DNA of 64,000 nucleotides from QUBU01 sp014337915 (GTDB lineage: Bacteria; Pseudomonadota; Gammaproteobacteria; Steroidobacterales; GCA-2729495): NCBI GenBank assembly GCA_030263395.1, contig SZOW01000003.1:155869-219868 (forward strand). The letters run 5' to 3'. The translations under genes were made by a program, and so were the position numbers. Positions 1-8,411 of the stretch are shown in pieces (position 1 is the first letter of the stretch; every line of letters begins with the position of its first letter). The notes beneath the pieces are model-generated. The model was not told where the DNA came from, made no database searches, and worked only from the letters and a program-made list of their open reading frames with translations.

Positions 1-1
1 G

Positions 2-919
2 TGGACGCAGAACTTCGCCAACGGCCGCGACCCCTTCATGTCGCTGATGCCGGCGGCGGCCGCCACGCGGCGCATCCTGCTCGGTGCGGTGGTCATCAGC
101 CCCTACGAGATGCACCCGCTGAAGATCGCCAACCTGGTCTCCACGCTCAACGAGGCCAGCAACGGCCGCGGCATGGTGGTCATCGGCGCCGGCGGCGAGT
201 GGCCCGGCGTGCTCAAGGTCGGCTACGGCAAGCGCGTCACCGGCTGCGGCGAAGCGGTCGCCATGGTGCATCGCGCGGTGCGCGGCCAGGTCGTCAAATG
301 GGACGGCCAGGTCTACAGCGCGCGCTACTTCCGCTCCACCTGGGTCAAGGGCCCGCCGCCCATCGTCTACGCCGGCGCCACCGGCCCGAAGATGCTCGAC
401 ATGGCCGCGCGATTTGCCGACGGCACCATGCTCAGCGACATGATCGAGCCGATGCTCGCGGAAACCATGGGCAGCCTGCACGCCAGCCTCGCCAGACACG
501 GCCGCAAGCGTGACGAGTTCCGCGTCAACAATTTCTGTGCCTTCCACGTCAAGCAGGACCGCGAAGCGTCCTTTGCGGAAGCGCGCCGCGAGCTGATGCT
601 GCGCGGCTGGCTCGGGGCGGAATGGTACGAGCCGTTCCTCAGCGCCGAGGAGGCGCAGGTCGTCGCCAGCAACAAGAACGCCTTCCTCACCGCCTACCGC
701 ACGCGCAGTGGCGACATCAAAGGTGTCGCCCCGGAGATCTGCGCCAAGCTGGTCGAAGGCCTGAGCCTCGCCGGCGACCTTTCCGACCTCGACCGCCACG
801 CCGCGCGGCTCAAGGCCTTCGCCGCCGCCGGCATGACCGAGAACGCGCTGCGGCTGCACGACGACCCGGCGGAGGCGCTGCACATCATCGGCCGGGAGCT
901 GCTGCCGCGCCTGCGCTGA
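2..919 (+). CDS. LLM-class flavin-dependent oxidoreductase (5' truncated)
   Basis: This is the C-terminal part of a luciferase-like (LLM, F420/FMN-type TIM barrel) monooxygenase or reductase. The open frame enters from the left edge, reading WTQNFANGRDPF, so the start lies outside the window. Visible family features are the barrel core ILLGAVVISPYEMHPLKIA, the GRGMVVIGAGG segment, a VYAGATGPKMLDMAARFADG block typical of the family, and a C-terminal half ending in LPRLR. The family oxidises or reduces small organic substrates with reduced flavin or F420. The substrate cannot be read from this sequence. The next gene starts 70 bp downstream on the same strand but is unrelated in function. Confidence 0.85.
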   Translation, partial: WTQNFANGRDPFMSLMPAAAATRRILLGAVVISPYEMHPLKIANLVSTLNEASNGRGMVVIGAGGEWPGVLKVGYGKRVTGCGEAVAMVHRAVRGQVVKWDGQVYSARYFRSTWVKGPPPIVYAGATGPKMLDMAARFADGTMLSDMIEPMLAETMGSLHASLARHGRKRDEFRVNNFCAFHVKQDREASFAEARRELMLRGWLGAEWYEPFLSAEEAQVVASNKNAFLTAYRTRSGDIKGVAPEICAKLVEGLSLAGDLSDLDRHAARLKAFAAAGMTENALRLHDDPAEALHIIGRELLPRLR

Positions 920-988
920 CCGGCGCAGCGCATTGCAGCCGCTGCCGGGAAGGCGCAGCATCAGGATCCGGACAGGCATGGAGCCAGG

Positions 989-2671
989 ATGCGAAACCTG
1001 CAACGGCATCTGATCAGCATGGCGCTGTGCGCGCTCGCGCTGGCCGCCATGCCCGGCCTGGCCCCGGCGACCTCGCGGCTGCTCTACGCCGAGCCACTCT
1101 CAGCCAACTGGGAAGGCGTCCCGGAGATCCATGCGGCAGGAGTCACTGTCACCCGCGGCAGGCTGCGCTTCCGGGCCTTCGGACGCGGCTTCGAGCTGGA
1201 GCTGGCGCCCAATGGCCACCTCGGCCAGGCCCCGCCCGGGGTGTCACTGCTGGCGGGCTCGGTACCCGGCATCCCCGGCTCCTGGGCACGGCTCACGCGC
1301 CAGGGCGGGGATTACACCGGCCTGGTCTACGACGGCGCCGACTACTACGGCATCGAGCCCGTCGCGAACCTGGTGACGATCCTCGACCCGGACCTGCCTC
1401 AGCCGGAATCCGGCAGCATGGTCTATCGGCTGGCCGACATGCTCATCGACCCACAGGCGCTGGCCTGGGATACGGATGCAGTGCCGGTCACCGGCGCACC
1501 CGGGCAGGCCGCTGACGCTGCCACGACGCTGCGCGCGCTGGCGGCAGAGCTGGCCACCGGGCTGGCCACCGGTGGTGGCCCCAGCCTACGCCTCCACATC
1601 GCGCCGGTGGCCGACTATGAGTTTGCCAGCGCCTTCGGCGCCACTGCCGCCAGCGAGATACTCACCCGCCTGAACGTCGCCGACGGCATCTTCTCCAGCC
1701 AGGTTGGTGTCGATCTCATTGCCGATGCGCCCACCGTATTCACTTCCACCAACCCGCCATATTCGCTGACCGCGACCACGCCCACCGACCTGCTCAACCA
1801 GCTGGCCAGCTACCGCATGGCCAGTGGCAGCAGCGCTGGCATCACCCATCTCTTCAGCTACAAGACCTTCCCCGATCGCGTGGCCGGTCTCGCCTGGCTC
1901 GGCAGCCTGTGCTTTGCTCGCGAAGGCAGCAGCCTGAGCACCAGCGCCGGCATGAGCGCAGTGACCAGCGGCATGGTGGTGGCCCATGAGCTGGGCCACA
2001 ACTTTGGCGCTGACCACGATGGCGAGGCTGGCACAGCCTGCGAGTCCACGCCCCAGACCTACCTGATGGCGCCGAACATCGGCAACAGCATGACGTTCTC
2101 GCCCTGCAGCCTGCAGTCCATGACCACCCTGGTCAGCGCACGCGCCGCCGCCTACCCGGCCTGCCTGACCGCCATCGCCACCAACGAAGTCGCGCTGATG
2201 CAGCCCGCCGCGGCCCAGGTCATCGTGGGCAGCGTCGCCGAGCTGCCGCTGCGTGTGCAGAACCTCGGCAGCCAGCCGGCGAGCACGCTCAACCTGCAGG
2301 TGCAGGTCCCGGCATCGTTGCAGCTGGCCGATGCCGTTACCGACAAGGGCAGCTGCACGATCACCGCCGGCCAGGCGAGCTGCGACCTGCCGAGCCTCGC
2401 CAGCAACGACAGCTGGGAAGTGCGCCTGCGGGTCAGCGGCAGCCAGCAGGGCAGCTATACGCTCAATGCCAGCATCAGCGCCGCCGTGGACGAGAGCGCG
2501 GCCAACAACAGCCGCAGCTTCTCGCTGACGGTTAGCAATCCGCCGCCTGCCAGCAGCGGCGGCGGAGGTGGCGGTGGCGGTGGCGGCGGTGCCCTCGACA
2601 TCCCGTCGCTGCTGGCACTGCTGTGGCTGCTGAAGCGGCGCTGCCCGCCGGCCGGCTCCCGCCCGGTTTGA
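989..2671 (+). CDS. Secreted reprolysin-type zinc metalloprotease with GlyGly-CTERM tail
   Basis: A 560-residue secreted protease. The N-terminus is a signal peptide (MRNLQRHLISMALCALALA... with cleavage near APA). The zinc site HELGHNFGADHD begins at His333 and matches HExxHxxGxxHD of family M12. A Met-turn (YLMAP) follows about 30 residues later. Residues about 397-515 look like a CARDB/DUF11-type beta-sandwich. The tail is a run of about 11 glycines, a hydrophobic segment (ALDIPSLLALLWLL) and KRR, which is the GlyGly-CTERM sorting signal that rhombosortase-type rhomboid proteases are known to process. The ATG at 989 has an AGG motif just upstream. Expected location is the cell surface or extracellular after type II secretion and C-terminal processing (inference). 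Confidence 0.88.
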   Translation: MRNLQRHLISMALCALALAAMPGLAPATSRLLYAEPLSANWEGVPEIHAAGVTVTRGRLRFRAFGRGFELELAPNGHLGQAPPGVSLLAGSVPGIPGSWARLTRQGGDYTGLVYDGADYYGIEPVANLVTILDPDLPQPESGSMVYRLADMLIDPQALAWDTDAVPVTGAPGQAADAATTLRALAAELATGLATGGGPSLRLHIAPVADYEFASAFGATAASEILTRLNVADGIFSSQVGVDLIADAPTVFTSTNPPYSLTATTPTDLLNQLASYRMASGSSAGITHLFSYKTFPDRVAGLAWLGSLCFAREGSSLSTSAGMSAVTSGMVVAHELGHNFGADHDGEAGTACESTPQTYLMAPNIGNSMTFSPCSLQSMTTLVSARAAAYPACLTAIATNEVALMQPAAAQVIVGSVAELPLRVQNLGSQPASTLNLQVQVPASLQLADAVTDKGSCTITAGQASCDLPSLASNDSWEVRLRVSGSQQGSYTLNASISAAVDESAANNSRSFSLTVSNPPPASSGGGGGGGGGGGALDIPSLLALLWLLKRRCPPAGSRPV

Positions 2672-2733
2672 CCCCCGCCGGCGCCGCCTTTAACGTGGGC
2701 CCGCGCCGCGCCGCGGTTGCTGCTGGAGAGCCC

Positions 2734-3657
2734 ATGAAGCCGCTGTCATCGCTGTTGCCCGCCCTGCTCCTGCTCGCCGGCTGCGCCGGTACGCCGAAGC
2801 TCAGCCCCTGGCAGGCCACGCCGCTGCTCACCGCCCTGCCCCCGGGCTGCGAGCCGCTCGCCACCGCCCCCACGCCAGGCGCCGCGCCGGTCATCCCGGG
2901 CGGGCTTGCCGTGGTGCGCAGCGAGGGCCGCGACGTCGTCCTCGTCGCCGTGCGTGGTTGCGTGATGGCGGTGGATGCCGGCACGGGCGCAGCCGAGCCG
3001 CTGCCGACCCACGGCGATTCGATCGCCCCGACCATGATCGACGCCACCAGCAACGGCATCGCCTTCAGCAGCAGCCTGTCGGGCACGGTGCGCGCCATCG
3101 ACGCCACGGGCGCCATCAGCTTCAACGCCTCCGGGCTGCACCACCCGCTGGGCCTGCGCCTGGCCCCGGGCGGCAGCCTGCTGGTGGCCGAAGCCGCGGG
3201 CAGCCGCGTACTGCGCCTCGGGCCCCACGAGGAATCGCGACCCAAGCTGGTGGCCGATGGCCTGGACTGGCCCTGCGGCCTGCTGCTCGCCGATGCCACC
3301 CAGGCCTACGTGACCGAAAGCCAGGGCGGGCGCGTCACCCGCATTCGCCTCGACCGCTACGAGCGCAAGGAGATCGCATCGGGCCTCGACCGGCCGCAGG
3401 GCATCGCCCGCATGGCCGACGGGCGCCTGGCCGTGGTGGAAGCCGGCAAGCGGCGCCTGGTGGCGGTGGAGACCACGACCGGCCAGGTCGAGGTGCTGGC
3501 GGTGGACCTGCCCCTGAACCTGCTGGACGCCGACGGGGCGACCGACGCGAACGCGGTGGCGGATGTGGCTGCCGCGCCCGACGGAACGCTGTACGTCAGC
3601 GGCAATGCGACACGCACCCTGCTCAAGGTCACCCCACGCCCGAAACCGGTGAAATAA
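2734..3657 (+). CDS. Lipoprotein with NHL/SMP-30-like beta-propeller
   Basis: A 307-residue predicted lipoprotein. The N-terminus MKPLSSLLPALLLLAGCAG carries a clear lipobox (L-A-G-C) with Cys17 as the lipidated residue. The remainder is made of repeated blades of the form GLxxPxGLxxAxxGxLLVAEAAGSRVLRL, typical of NHL or SMP-30/gluconolactonase six-bladed propellers. The ATG at 2734 was chosen because GGAG lies just upstream and the signal peptide begins there. An open frame extends further 5' but overlaps the preceding gene. The stop is 3 bp from the next start, so it is probably co-transcribed with the SIMPL and DedA genes. The ligand or substrate is unknown. Confidence 0.8.
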   Translation: MKPLSSLLPALLLLAGCAGTPKLSPWQATPLLTALPPGCEPLATAPTPGAAPVIPGGLAVVRSEGRDVVLVAVRGCVMAVDAGTGAAEPLPTHGDSIAPTMIDATSNGIAFSSSLSGTVRAIDATGAISFNASGLHHPLGLRLAPGGSLLVAEAAGSRVLRLGPHEESRPKLVADGLDWPCGLLLADATQAYVTESQGGRVTRIRLDRYERKEIASGLDRPQGIARMADGRLAVVEAGKRRLVAVETTTGQVEVLAVDLPLNLLDADGATDANAVADVAAAPDGTLYVSGNATRTLLKVTPRPKPVK

Positions 3658-3660
3658 ACC

Positions 3661-4401
3661 ATGAACGACAGCAGCAAGTCACTGCTCCTCCCCGCCATCG
3701 TGCTTGCCGCCGGCCTGACCGCCGGCGGCTGGTTCGTCGGCCGCGGCTTCGTCGCGGCGCGCAGCGCGGACCGCGTGGTCACGGTCAAGGGCATCGCCGA
3801 ACAGGAGGCCCAGGCGGACATCGCCATCTGGCCGCTGCGCATTTCCGCCGCCAGCGATGACCTTGGCCAGGCCCAGGCGCGGCTGGAACAGAGCCTGAAG
3901 GAGATCAATGCCTTCCTCCGGCGCCAGGGCCTGGACCCGGCAGTGGCGACGCTGCAGGCCTTCTCGGTCAGCGATGCGCGGACCAACCAGTACGGCAACG
4001 GTCCGCAGGCAGGCAGCCGCTTCGTCATCAACCAGACGCTGGTGCTGCGCTCGACCGAGCCGGCAAAAGTGCGCGCGGCCTCGGAGAAGGTCGGCGAACT
4101 GGTATCGGCCGGCGTGGTGCTGTCCTCGGGCGGTGAATACGGCGCCAGCGGGCCGACCTACGTGTTCACCGGGCTCAACCAGCTCAAGCCCACGATGATC
4201 GCCGCAGCCACGGCCCGGGCGCGCGAGGCGGCCGAGCAGTTCGCCCGTGACTCCGGCAGCCGGCTCGCCGGCATCCGTCGCGCCAACCAGGGTGTGTTCG
4301 AGATCCTGCCGCGTGATCAGGCACCGGGCATGAACCAGGAGAGCCAGATCGACAAGACGGTGCGGGTCGTGGCGACCGTCGAGTACGGTCTGGTGGACTG
4401 A
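3661..4401 (+). CDS. SIMPL (DUF541) domain protein, membrane-anchored
   Basis: A 246-residue protein with an N-terminal transmembrane or signal anchor (residues 8-28, LLLPAIVLAAGLTAGGWFVG) followed by a SIMPL/DUF541 domain. The domain starts VVTVKGIAEQEAQADIA and includes the family's long mixed alpha/beta repeat (TNQYGNG..., FVINQTLVLRSTEPAKV). E. coli YggE belongs to this family and has been linked to oxidative-stress tolerance. The exact biochemical role of the family is unsettled. The gene follows the lipoprotein gene by 3 bp and its TGA overlaps the ATG of the DedA gene (TGATG), indicating translational coupling. Confidence 0.82.
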   Translation: MNDSSKSLLLPAIVLAAGLTAGGWFVGRGFVAARSADRVVTVKGIAEQEAQADIAIWPLRISAASDDLGQAQARLEQSLKEINAFLRRQGLDPAVATLQAFSVSDARTNQYGNGPQAGSRFVINQTLVLRSTEPAKVRAASEKVGELVSAGVVLSSGGEYGASGPTYVFTGLNQLKPTMIAAATARAREAAEQFARDSGSRLAGIRRANQGVFEILPRDQAPGMNQESQIDKTVRVVATVEYGLVD

Positions 4402-5024
4402 TGGCGCTGCTGCAGCCGTTCATCGACTGGTACCTCGCGCAGCTCGAAACCGGCGGCTACTGGCTGGTGGCGCTGCTGATGGCCATGGAGTCGTCGATCA
4501 TCCCGCTGCCGAGCGAGGTCGTGATCCCGCCCGCCGCCCACATCGCGCACACCACCGGCAGCATGTCGCTGGCCGGCGTGGTGGTGGCCGGCACGCTCGG
4601 CTCCTGGCTGGGTGCAGCGGTCATGTACTGGGCCTCGCGCCTCATTGGCCGCCCGCTGCTGATGCGCTTCGGCCGCTACCTGCTGATCACGCCGGCGAAG
4701 ATCGAGGGTGCCGAGCACTGGGCCAATCACTACGGCGAGGTGGGCGTGTTCATCTCGCGGCTGCTGCCGGTGGTGCGCCACCTGATCGGCATCCCGGCGG
4801 GCGTGGTACGCATGAATTTCCTCTATTACAGCGCCGCCACGCTGGTCGGCAGCACCATCTGGTGTTCGGTGCTGGCCTGGCTGGGCGTCACCGCGGGTCA
4901 GGACCAGGCCCTGCTCGACGGCGACCTGCACCGCATCACCCTCTGGGTCGGCGGTGTGCTGCTGGTCCTCGGCGCCATCTATTACCTGTTCGTGCACCGC
5001 CAGATGCGCAGCCGCCGGGGCTGA
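4401..5024 (+). CDS. DedA-family membrane protein (VTT domain)
   Basis: A 207-residue polytopic inner-membrane protein of the DedA family. The hallmark segment ESSIIPLPSEVVIPPAA and the later motif SRLLPVVRHLIGIPAGVVRM (about residues 119-138) are the re-entrant loop and proline/arginine signature of the family. DedA proteins support membrane homeostasis and include undecaprenyl-phosphate and phospholipid flippases. Which lipid this one handles is not visible. Four to five hydrophobic segments can be counted. The start codon overlaps the stop of the SIMPL gene. Confidence 0.88.
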   Translation: MALLQPFIDWYLAQLETGGYWLVALLMAMESSIIPLPSEVVIPPAAHIAHTTGSMSLAGVVVAGTLGSWLGAAVMYWASRLIGRPLLMRFGRYLLITPAKIEGAEHWANHYGEVGVFISRLLPVVRHLIGIPAGVVRMNFLYYSAATLVGSTIWCSVLAWLGVTAGQDQALLDGDLHRITLWVGGVLLVLGAIYYLFVHRQMRSRRG

Positions 5025-5114
5025 GGCCGGCCGCCGGGCCGACGCCTGCCTTGCGCCGCACCGCGCGGCAGGTCAAGATCACGAATCCGCGCTGTTTTTC
5101 GAGGTTCAGCCATC

Positions 5115-5528
5115 ATGCCTGCCAGGCCCAAGGTCATCATTTCTTCCCTGGACGTGGAGCGAATCGAGAAACTGCTCGAATCGCTGCCGGCCGGCTCGTT
5201 CCCGGGCCGCAACGCCCTGGAGGAGGAACTGGCGCGGGCGGAAATCGTCGATCCGAAGGACCTGCCGCCGACCGTGGTGACCATGAACTCCACGGTGCGC
5301 TTCGAGGTGGAATCCTCCTCCGAGGAATTCCGCCTGACACTGGTGTACCCGAAGGACGTCGATGCCTCCGGCACCACCATCTCCATCCTGGCGCCGGTGG
5401 GCAGCGCGCTCCTCGGGCTCTCCCAGGGCGATTCCATCGAGTGGCCGAAGCCGGGCGGCGGCACCCTGCGGGTGCGCATCAAGGAAGTGGCCTACCAGCC
5501 CGAGCGGACTGGCGACTACCACCGCTAG
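5115..5528 (+). CDS. rnk: Regulator of nucleoside diphosphate kinase, GreA/B-C-terminal-like
   Basis: A 137-residue protein matching Rnk. It has a short N-terminal coiled-coil (DVERIEKLLESL) and a C-terminal GreA/GreB-like FKBP domain with the typical stretch VRFEVESSSEEFRLTLVYPKD, then APVGSALLGLSQGDSIEWP. Rnk binds RNA polymerase near the secondary channel without the long Gre coiled-coil, and was first named for effects on nucleoside diphosphate kinase levels. Its length fits the family (about 136 residues). GAGG lies 10 bp upstream of the ATG. It stands alone between the DedA gene and an MFS transporter gene. Confidence 0.88.
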   Translation: MPARPKVIISSLDVERIEKLLESLPAGSFPGRNALEEELARAEIVDPKDLPPTVVTMNSTVRFEVESSSEEFRLTLVYPKDVDASGTTISILAPVGSALLGLSQGDSIEWPKPGGGTLRVRIKEVAYQPERTGDYHR

Positions 5529-5555
5529 GCCACAACGGCCCAGGGAGCCCCGACC

Positions 5556-6902
5556 GTGAGCGAGCCAACGCCCTACCCGCGCCCCGCCTATGCCTGGTAC
5601 TGCCTCGGGATCATCTGCTTCGCCTACCTGTTCGGCTTCATGGACCGCATCATCGTCGGCCTGCTGACGCCGGCGATCCAGAAGGACATCGGCCTGAGCG
5701 ATGGCCAGATGGGCATCATCCAGGGCCTGGCCTTCGCGGTCTTCTACACGCTGTTCGGCCTGCCGCTCGGCCGCGCCGCCGACCGCAGCAACCGCAAGTG
5801 GCTGCTCACCGCCGGAACCACGCTCTGGAGCCTGATGACGGCCGGGGCCGGCCTGGTGCGCAGTTTCGGCGGCCTGTTCTTCATGCGCGCCGGCGTCGGC
5901 GTCGGCGAGGCCACGCTCAATCCCTGCGCCACCTCGCTCATCGGCGACTACTTCCGCCCGGAGAGCCGCGCCAAGGCCTTCGGCATCTACACCATGTCCA
6001 CCGCGCTCGGCACCGGCGTCACCTACCTCGGCGGCGGCCTGGTCATCGGCTTCATCGGCGGGCCGGCGGGCGGCAATAGCTTCGACATGCCGCTGCTCGG
6101 GGAGATTCCCGCCTGGCAGGCGGTGTTCATCCTCATCGGCATCGCCGGCCTGGTGCCCGCGCTGCTCATGGCACTCACTATCCGCGAGCCGGCACGCCGC
6201 GACCTGACCCGCGCCGCCGGCGAGCAGGCCAGCTGGGCGGAAACCCGGGCCTTCCTGCGGCAGAACCGCACCACGCTGCTCTGCCACCATTTCGGGGTCG
6301 CCTTCATCCTCATGGCGATCTACGGCTGGGTAAACTGGCTGCCAACGTTGTTCGTGCGCCTGCACGACTGGCCGGTCGCACGCTTCAGCATCTGGTACGG
6401 CATCTTCGGCGGCACCGCCGGCATCCTCTCCGCCATCGCCAGCGGCTACGTCACCGGCTGGTTCCGCAAGCGCGGCCACCGCGACGGCAGCATGCGTACC
6501 GTGCTGGTCGGTGGCATCGGCCTGACCCTCGGCACCAGCATCGCGCCACTGCTGCCCACCCCCGAGCTGGTGCTGGCGGGTTACTGCATCACCGGCATCT
6601 TCACCAACTTCCCGCCGGCCCAGGCGCTGTCCGCAGTGGCCGAGATCACGCCCAACCAGCTGCGCGGCTTCGTCACCTCGCTGTACGTCTTCGTGATCGG
6701 CATCGCCGGGGCAGGCTTCGGGCCCTGGATCATGGGCATGGTCACCGACCAGGTCTTCGGCGATCCCATGAAGATCCACTATTCGATAGCGCTGGTGACC
6801 CTGGTCATGGGTTTGCTTGGCATTGCCCTGGTCAGCTACGGGCTGAAGTCCTTTCGCGAGAGCCTGGCGCGCGCCACCTGGAACGGCAGCGTCACCGGCT
6901 GA
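5556..6902 (+). CDS. MFS transporter, spinster-like
   Basis: A 448-residue transporter with about 12 membrane spans. The first helix pair and loop read FGFMDRIIVGLLTPAIQKDIGLSDGQMG, followed by GLPLGRAADRSNRKW, the MFS motif A region (GxxxDRxxRR variant). The start is a GTG with CAGGGAG upstream. The conserved GVGVGEATLNPCATSLIGDYF is typical of the spinster-like and aromatic-acid MFS groups that are abundant in sphingomonads and steroid or terpenoid degraders. Substrate unknown. It precedes a second MFS gene that has its own operator-like palindrome. Confidence 0.85.
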   Translation: MSEPTPYPRPAYAWYCLGIICFAYLFGFMDRIIVGLLTPAIQKDIGLSDGQMGIIQGLAFAVFYTLFGLPLGRAADRSNRKWLLTAGTTLWSLMTAGAGLVRSFGGLFFMRAGVGVGEATLNPCATSLIGDYFRPESRAKAFGIYTMSTALGTGVTYLGGGLVIGFIGGPAGGNSFDMPLLGEIPAWQAVFILIGIAGLVPALLMALTIREPARRDLTRAAGEQASWAETRAFLRQNRTTLLCHHFGVAFILMAIYGWVNWLPTLFVRLHDWPVARFSIWYGIFGGTAGILSAIASGYVTGWFRKRGHRDGSMRTVLVGGIGLTLGTSIAPLLPTPELVLAGYCITGIFTNFPPAQALSAVAEITPNQLRGFVTSLYVFVIGIAGAGFGPWIMGMVTDQVFGDPMKIHYSIALVTLVMGLLGIALVSYGLKSFRESLARATWNGSVTG

Positions 6903-6951
6903 CCGGCGGCCGGCACCGCGGTGGCCACCGCTCCTCCCTGCCGGTCCCAAT

Positions 6952-6969
6952 TGTCATAGAACTATGACA
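6952..6969. promoter_or_regulatory. Operator-like inverted repeat (site A)
   Basis: Perfect 8-bp inverted repeat TGTCATAG-AA-CTATGACA located 36 bp upstream of the GTG start of the MFS gene at 7005. Its TGTCAT-N6-ATGACA layout resembles sites at 22706 and 26403, which also precede transport or catabolic genes. The size and symmetry fit a dimeric helix-turn-helix repressor such as GntR. No -35/-10 pair could be assigned with confidence around it. Confidence 0.6.
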
Positions 6970-7004
6970 TTATCGGCGCAGTCCGCCAGACCGACGCCGA
7001 CACC

Positions 7005-8411
7005 GTGACCGCAGCCCCAGCCCCGCCCGCAACCGCCAGCACGACAGCAAGCGCCGCACCGGTGCCGTTCTCCACCCGGCTCGGCTGGGGCATCGGCTCG
7101 CTCGGGGTCGCCATCCTCTTCAACAGCTACGCGGTGCTGCTGCTGTTCTACCTGACCGACGTCGTCGGCATGAAGGTGCAGGTCGCCGGCCTGCTGCTCA
7201 CCATCGCCAAGCTCTATAACGTGGTCTGCGACGTGCCGATCGGCCTGCTGAGCGACCGTACCCACTCGCGCTGGGGCCGGCGCCGGCCATGGATGCTGGC
7301 CGGCTCCTTCCTCTGCGCGGCGGCCTTCATCGTCATGTTCAACGTGCCGCAGACCGGTACACCCGGGGATGCCGCCACCACCGCCTACGTGCTCGGCTCG
7401 CTGATCTTCTACGCCACCGCCTACAGCATGTTCAACGTGCCCTACATGGCCATGCCCGGGGAGATGTCCAACAGCTACCACGAGCGCACCGCGATCATGT
7501 CCTACCGCGTGGTGTTCATCCAGGTGGGTTACCTGATCGGCGTCGGCCTCGCACCACGTGTCGCCAGACTGCTGGGCGGCGGTGCGCTGGGCTACGGCCG
7601 GGTCGGCTGGATCCTCGGTGTGGCGGCCGGCATCGCCATGCTCGCCAGCTTCTTCGGCACCGCGCGGGCGCGGGCTACGGAGCGCGAGACCCGGCGCTAC
7701 AGCGCGCGCGAGCAGTTCCTCAGCGCCATCGGCAACCGGCCGTTCCTGCTGCTCTCGGCCTTCAAGCTGCTGACGCTGTTTTCCGGCGCCACGGTCACCG
7801 CCACCCTGCTCTATTTCGTGAAAAACGTGCTGCGCCACGATGCCGGCATCATGCTCTGGTACAGCATCGGCCATGCCGGCGCCGCGCTGCTCAGCGTGCC
7901 GTTCTTCTGGGTCAAGCTCTCGGCGCGTATCGGCAAGCACCGCGCACTGATGGTGGCGACCCTGGGCTTCCTGCTGGTCGCGCTGTCCTGGCTGCTGGCC
8001 GAGCCCGGCGAGAGCGAGTGGGTGTTCACGCTGCGGGCCTTCGCGCTCGGCGCCTTCGCCGCCGGCAAGCTGCTGCTCGGCATGACGCTGCTACCCGACA
8101 TCATGGAATACGACAGCCTGCGCACCGGGATGCGCCGCGAAGGCGTGTACTCCGGTGCCTACAGCCTGGTGGAGAAAAGCGCCTTCGCGCTGAGCCCGCT
8201 GGTGCTGTCGCTGATCCTCGCGCTGTTCGGCTATCGCGAAAGCGTCAACAACGCCTTCGTCGAACAGTCCAGCGACGCGCTGTTCGGCATCTACCTCAAC
8301 ATCGCCATCGTGCCGGCCATCTGCAATGGCCTCGCCGCCCTGGTGCTGCTGCGCTGGAACCTCACCGAGGAGCGGCTGCAGGAACTGCGGCTGGCCGCTA
8401 CGCGGGGCTGA
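7005..8411 (+). CDS. MFS transporter of the GPH (MelB-like) cation symporter group
   Basis: A 468-residue, roughly 12-span transporter. The segment YNVVCDVPIGLLSDRTHSRWGRRRPWM is the glycoside-pentoside-hexuronide (MelB/LacS) signature, and MFNVPYMAMPGEMS plus YDSLRTGMRREGVYSG are also characteristic of that family. Despite the family name, many members in degraders sit beside steroid or aromatic catabolic genes, so the substrate is open. Translation is from GTG at 7005, with no strong ribosome site visible. The 3' end overlaps the convergent sulfotransferase gene by 14 bp. The palindrome at 6952 suggests repressor control. Confidence 0.85.
   Translation: MTAAPAPPATASTTASAAPVPFSTRLGWGIGSLGVAILFNSYAVLLLFYLTDVVGMKVQVAGLLLTIAKLYNVVCDVPIGLLSDRTHSRWGRRRPWMLAGSFLCAAAFIVMFNVPQTGTPGDAATTAYVLGSLIFYATAYSMFNVPYMAMPGEMSNSYHERTAIMSYRVVFIQVGYLIGVGLAPRVARLLGGGALGYGRVGWILGVAAGIAMLASFFGTARARATERETRRYSAREQFLSAIGNRPFLLLSAFKLLTLFSGATVTATLLYFVKNVLRHDAGIMLWYSIGHAGAALLSVPFFWVKLSARIGKHRALMVATLGFLLVALSWLLAEPGESEWVFTLRAFALGAFAAGKLLLGMTLLPDIMEYDSLRTGMRREGVYSGAYSLVEKSAFALSPLVLSLILALFGYRESVNNAFVEQSSDALFGIYLNIAIVPAICNGLAALVLLRWNLTEERLQELRLAATRG

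Noticed and set aside
6918..6931. GCGGTGGCCACCGC palindrome as terminator
   Set aside because: No loop and no T-run; short GC palindromes are common by chance at this base composition.
5106..6950. Open minus-strand frame of 614 codons
   Set aside because: It is antisense to rnk and the MFS gene, which both have clear motifs and ribosome sites. The translated sequence is low-complexity.
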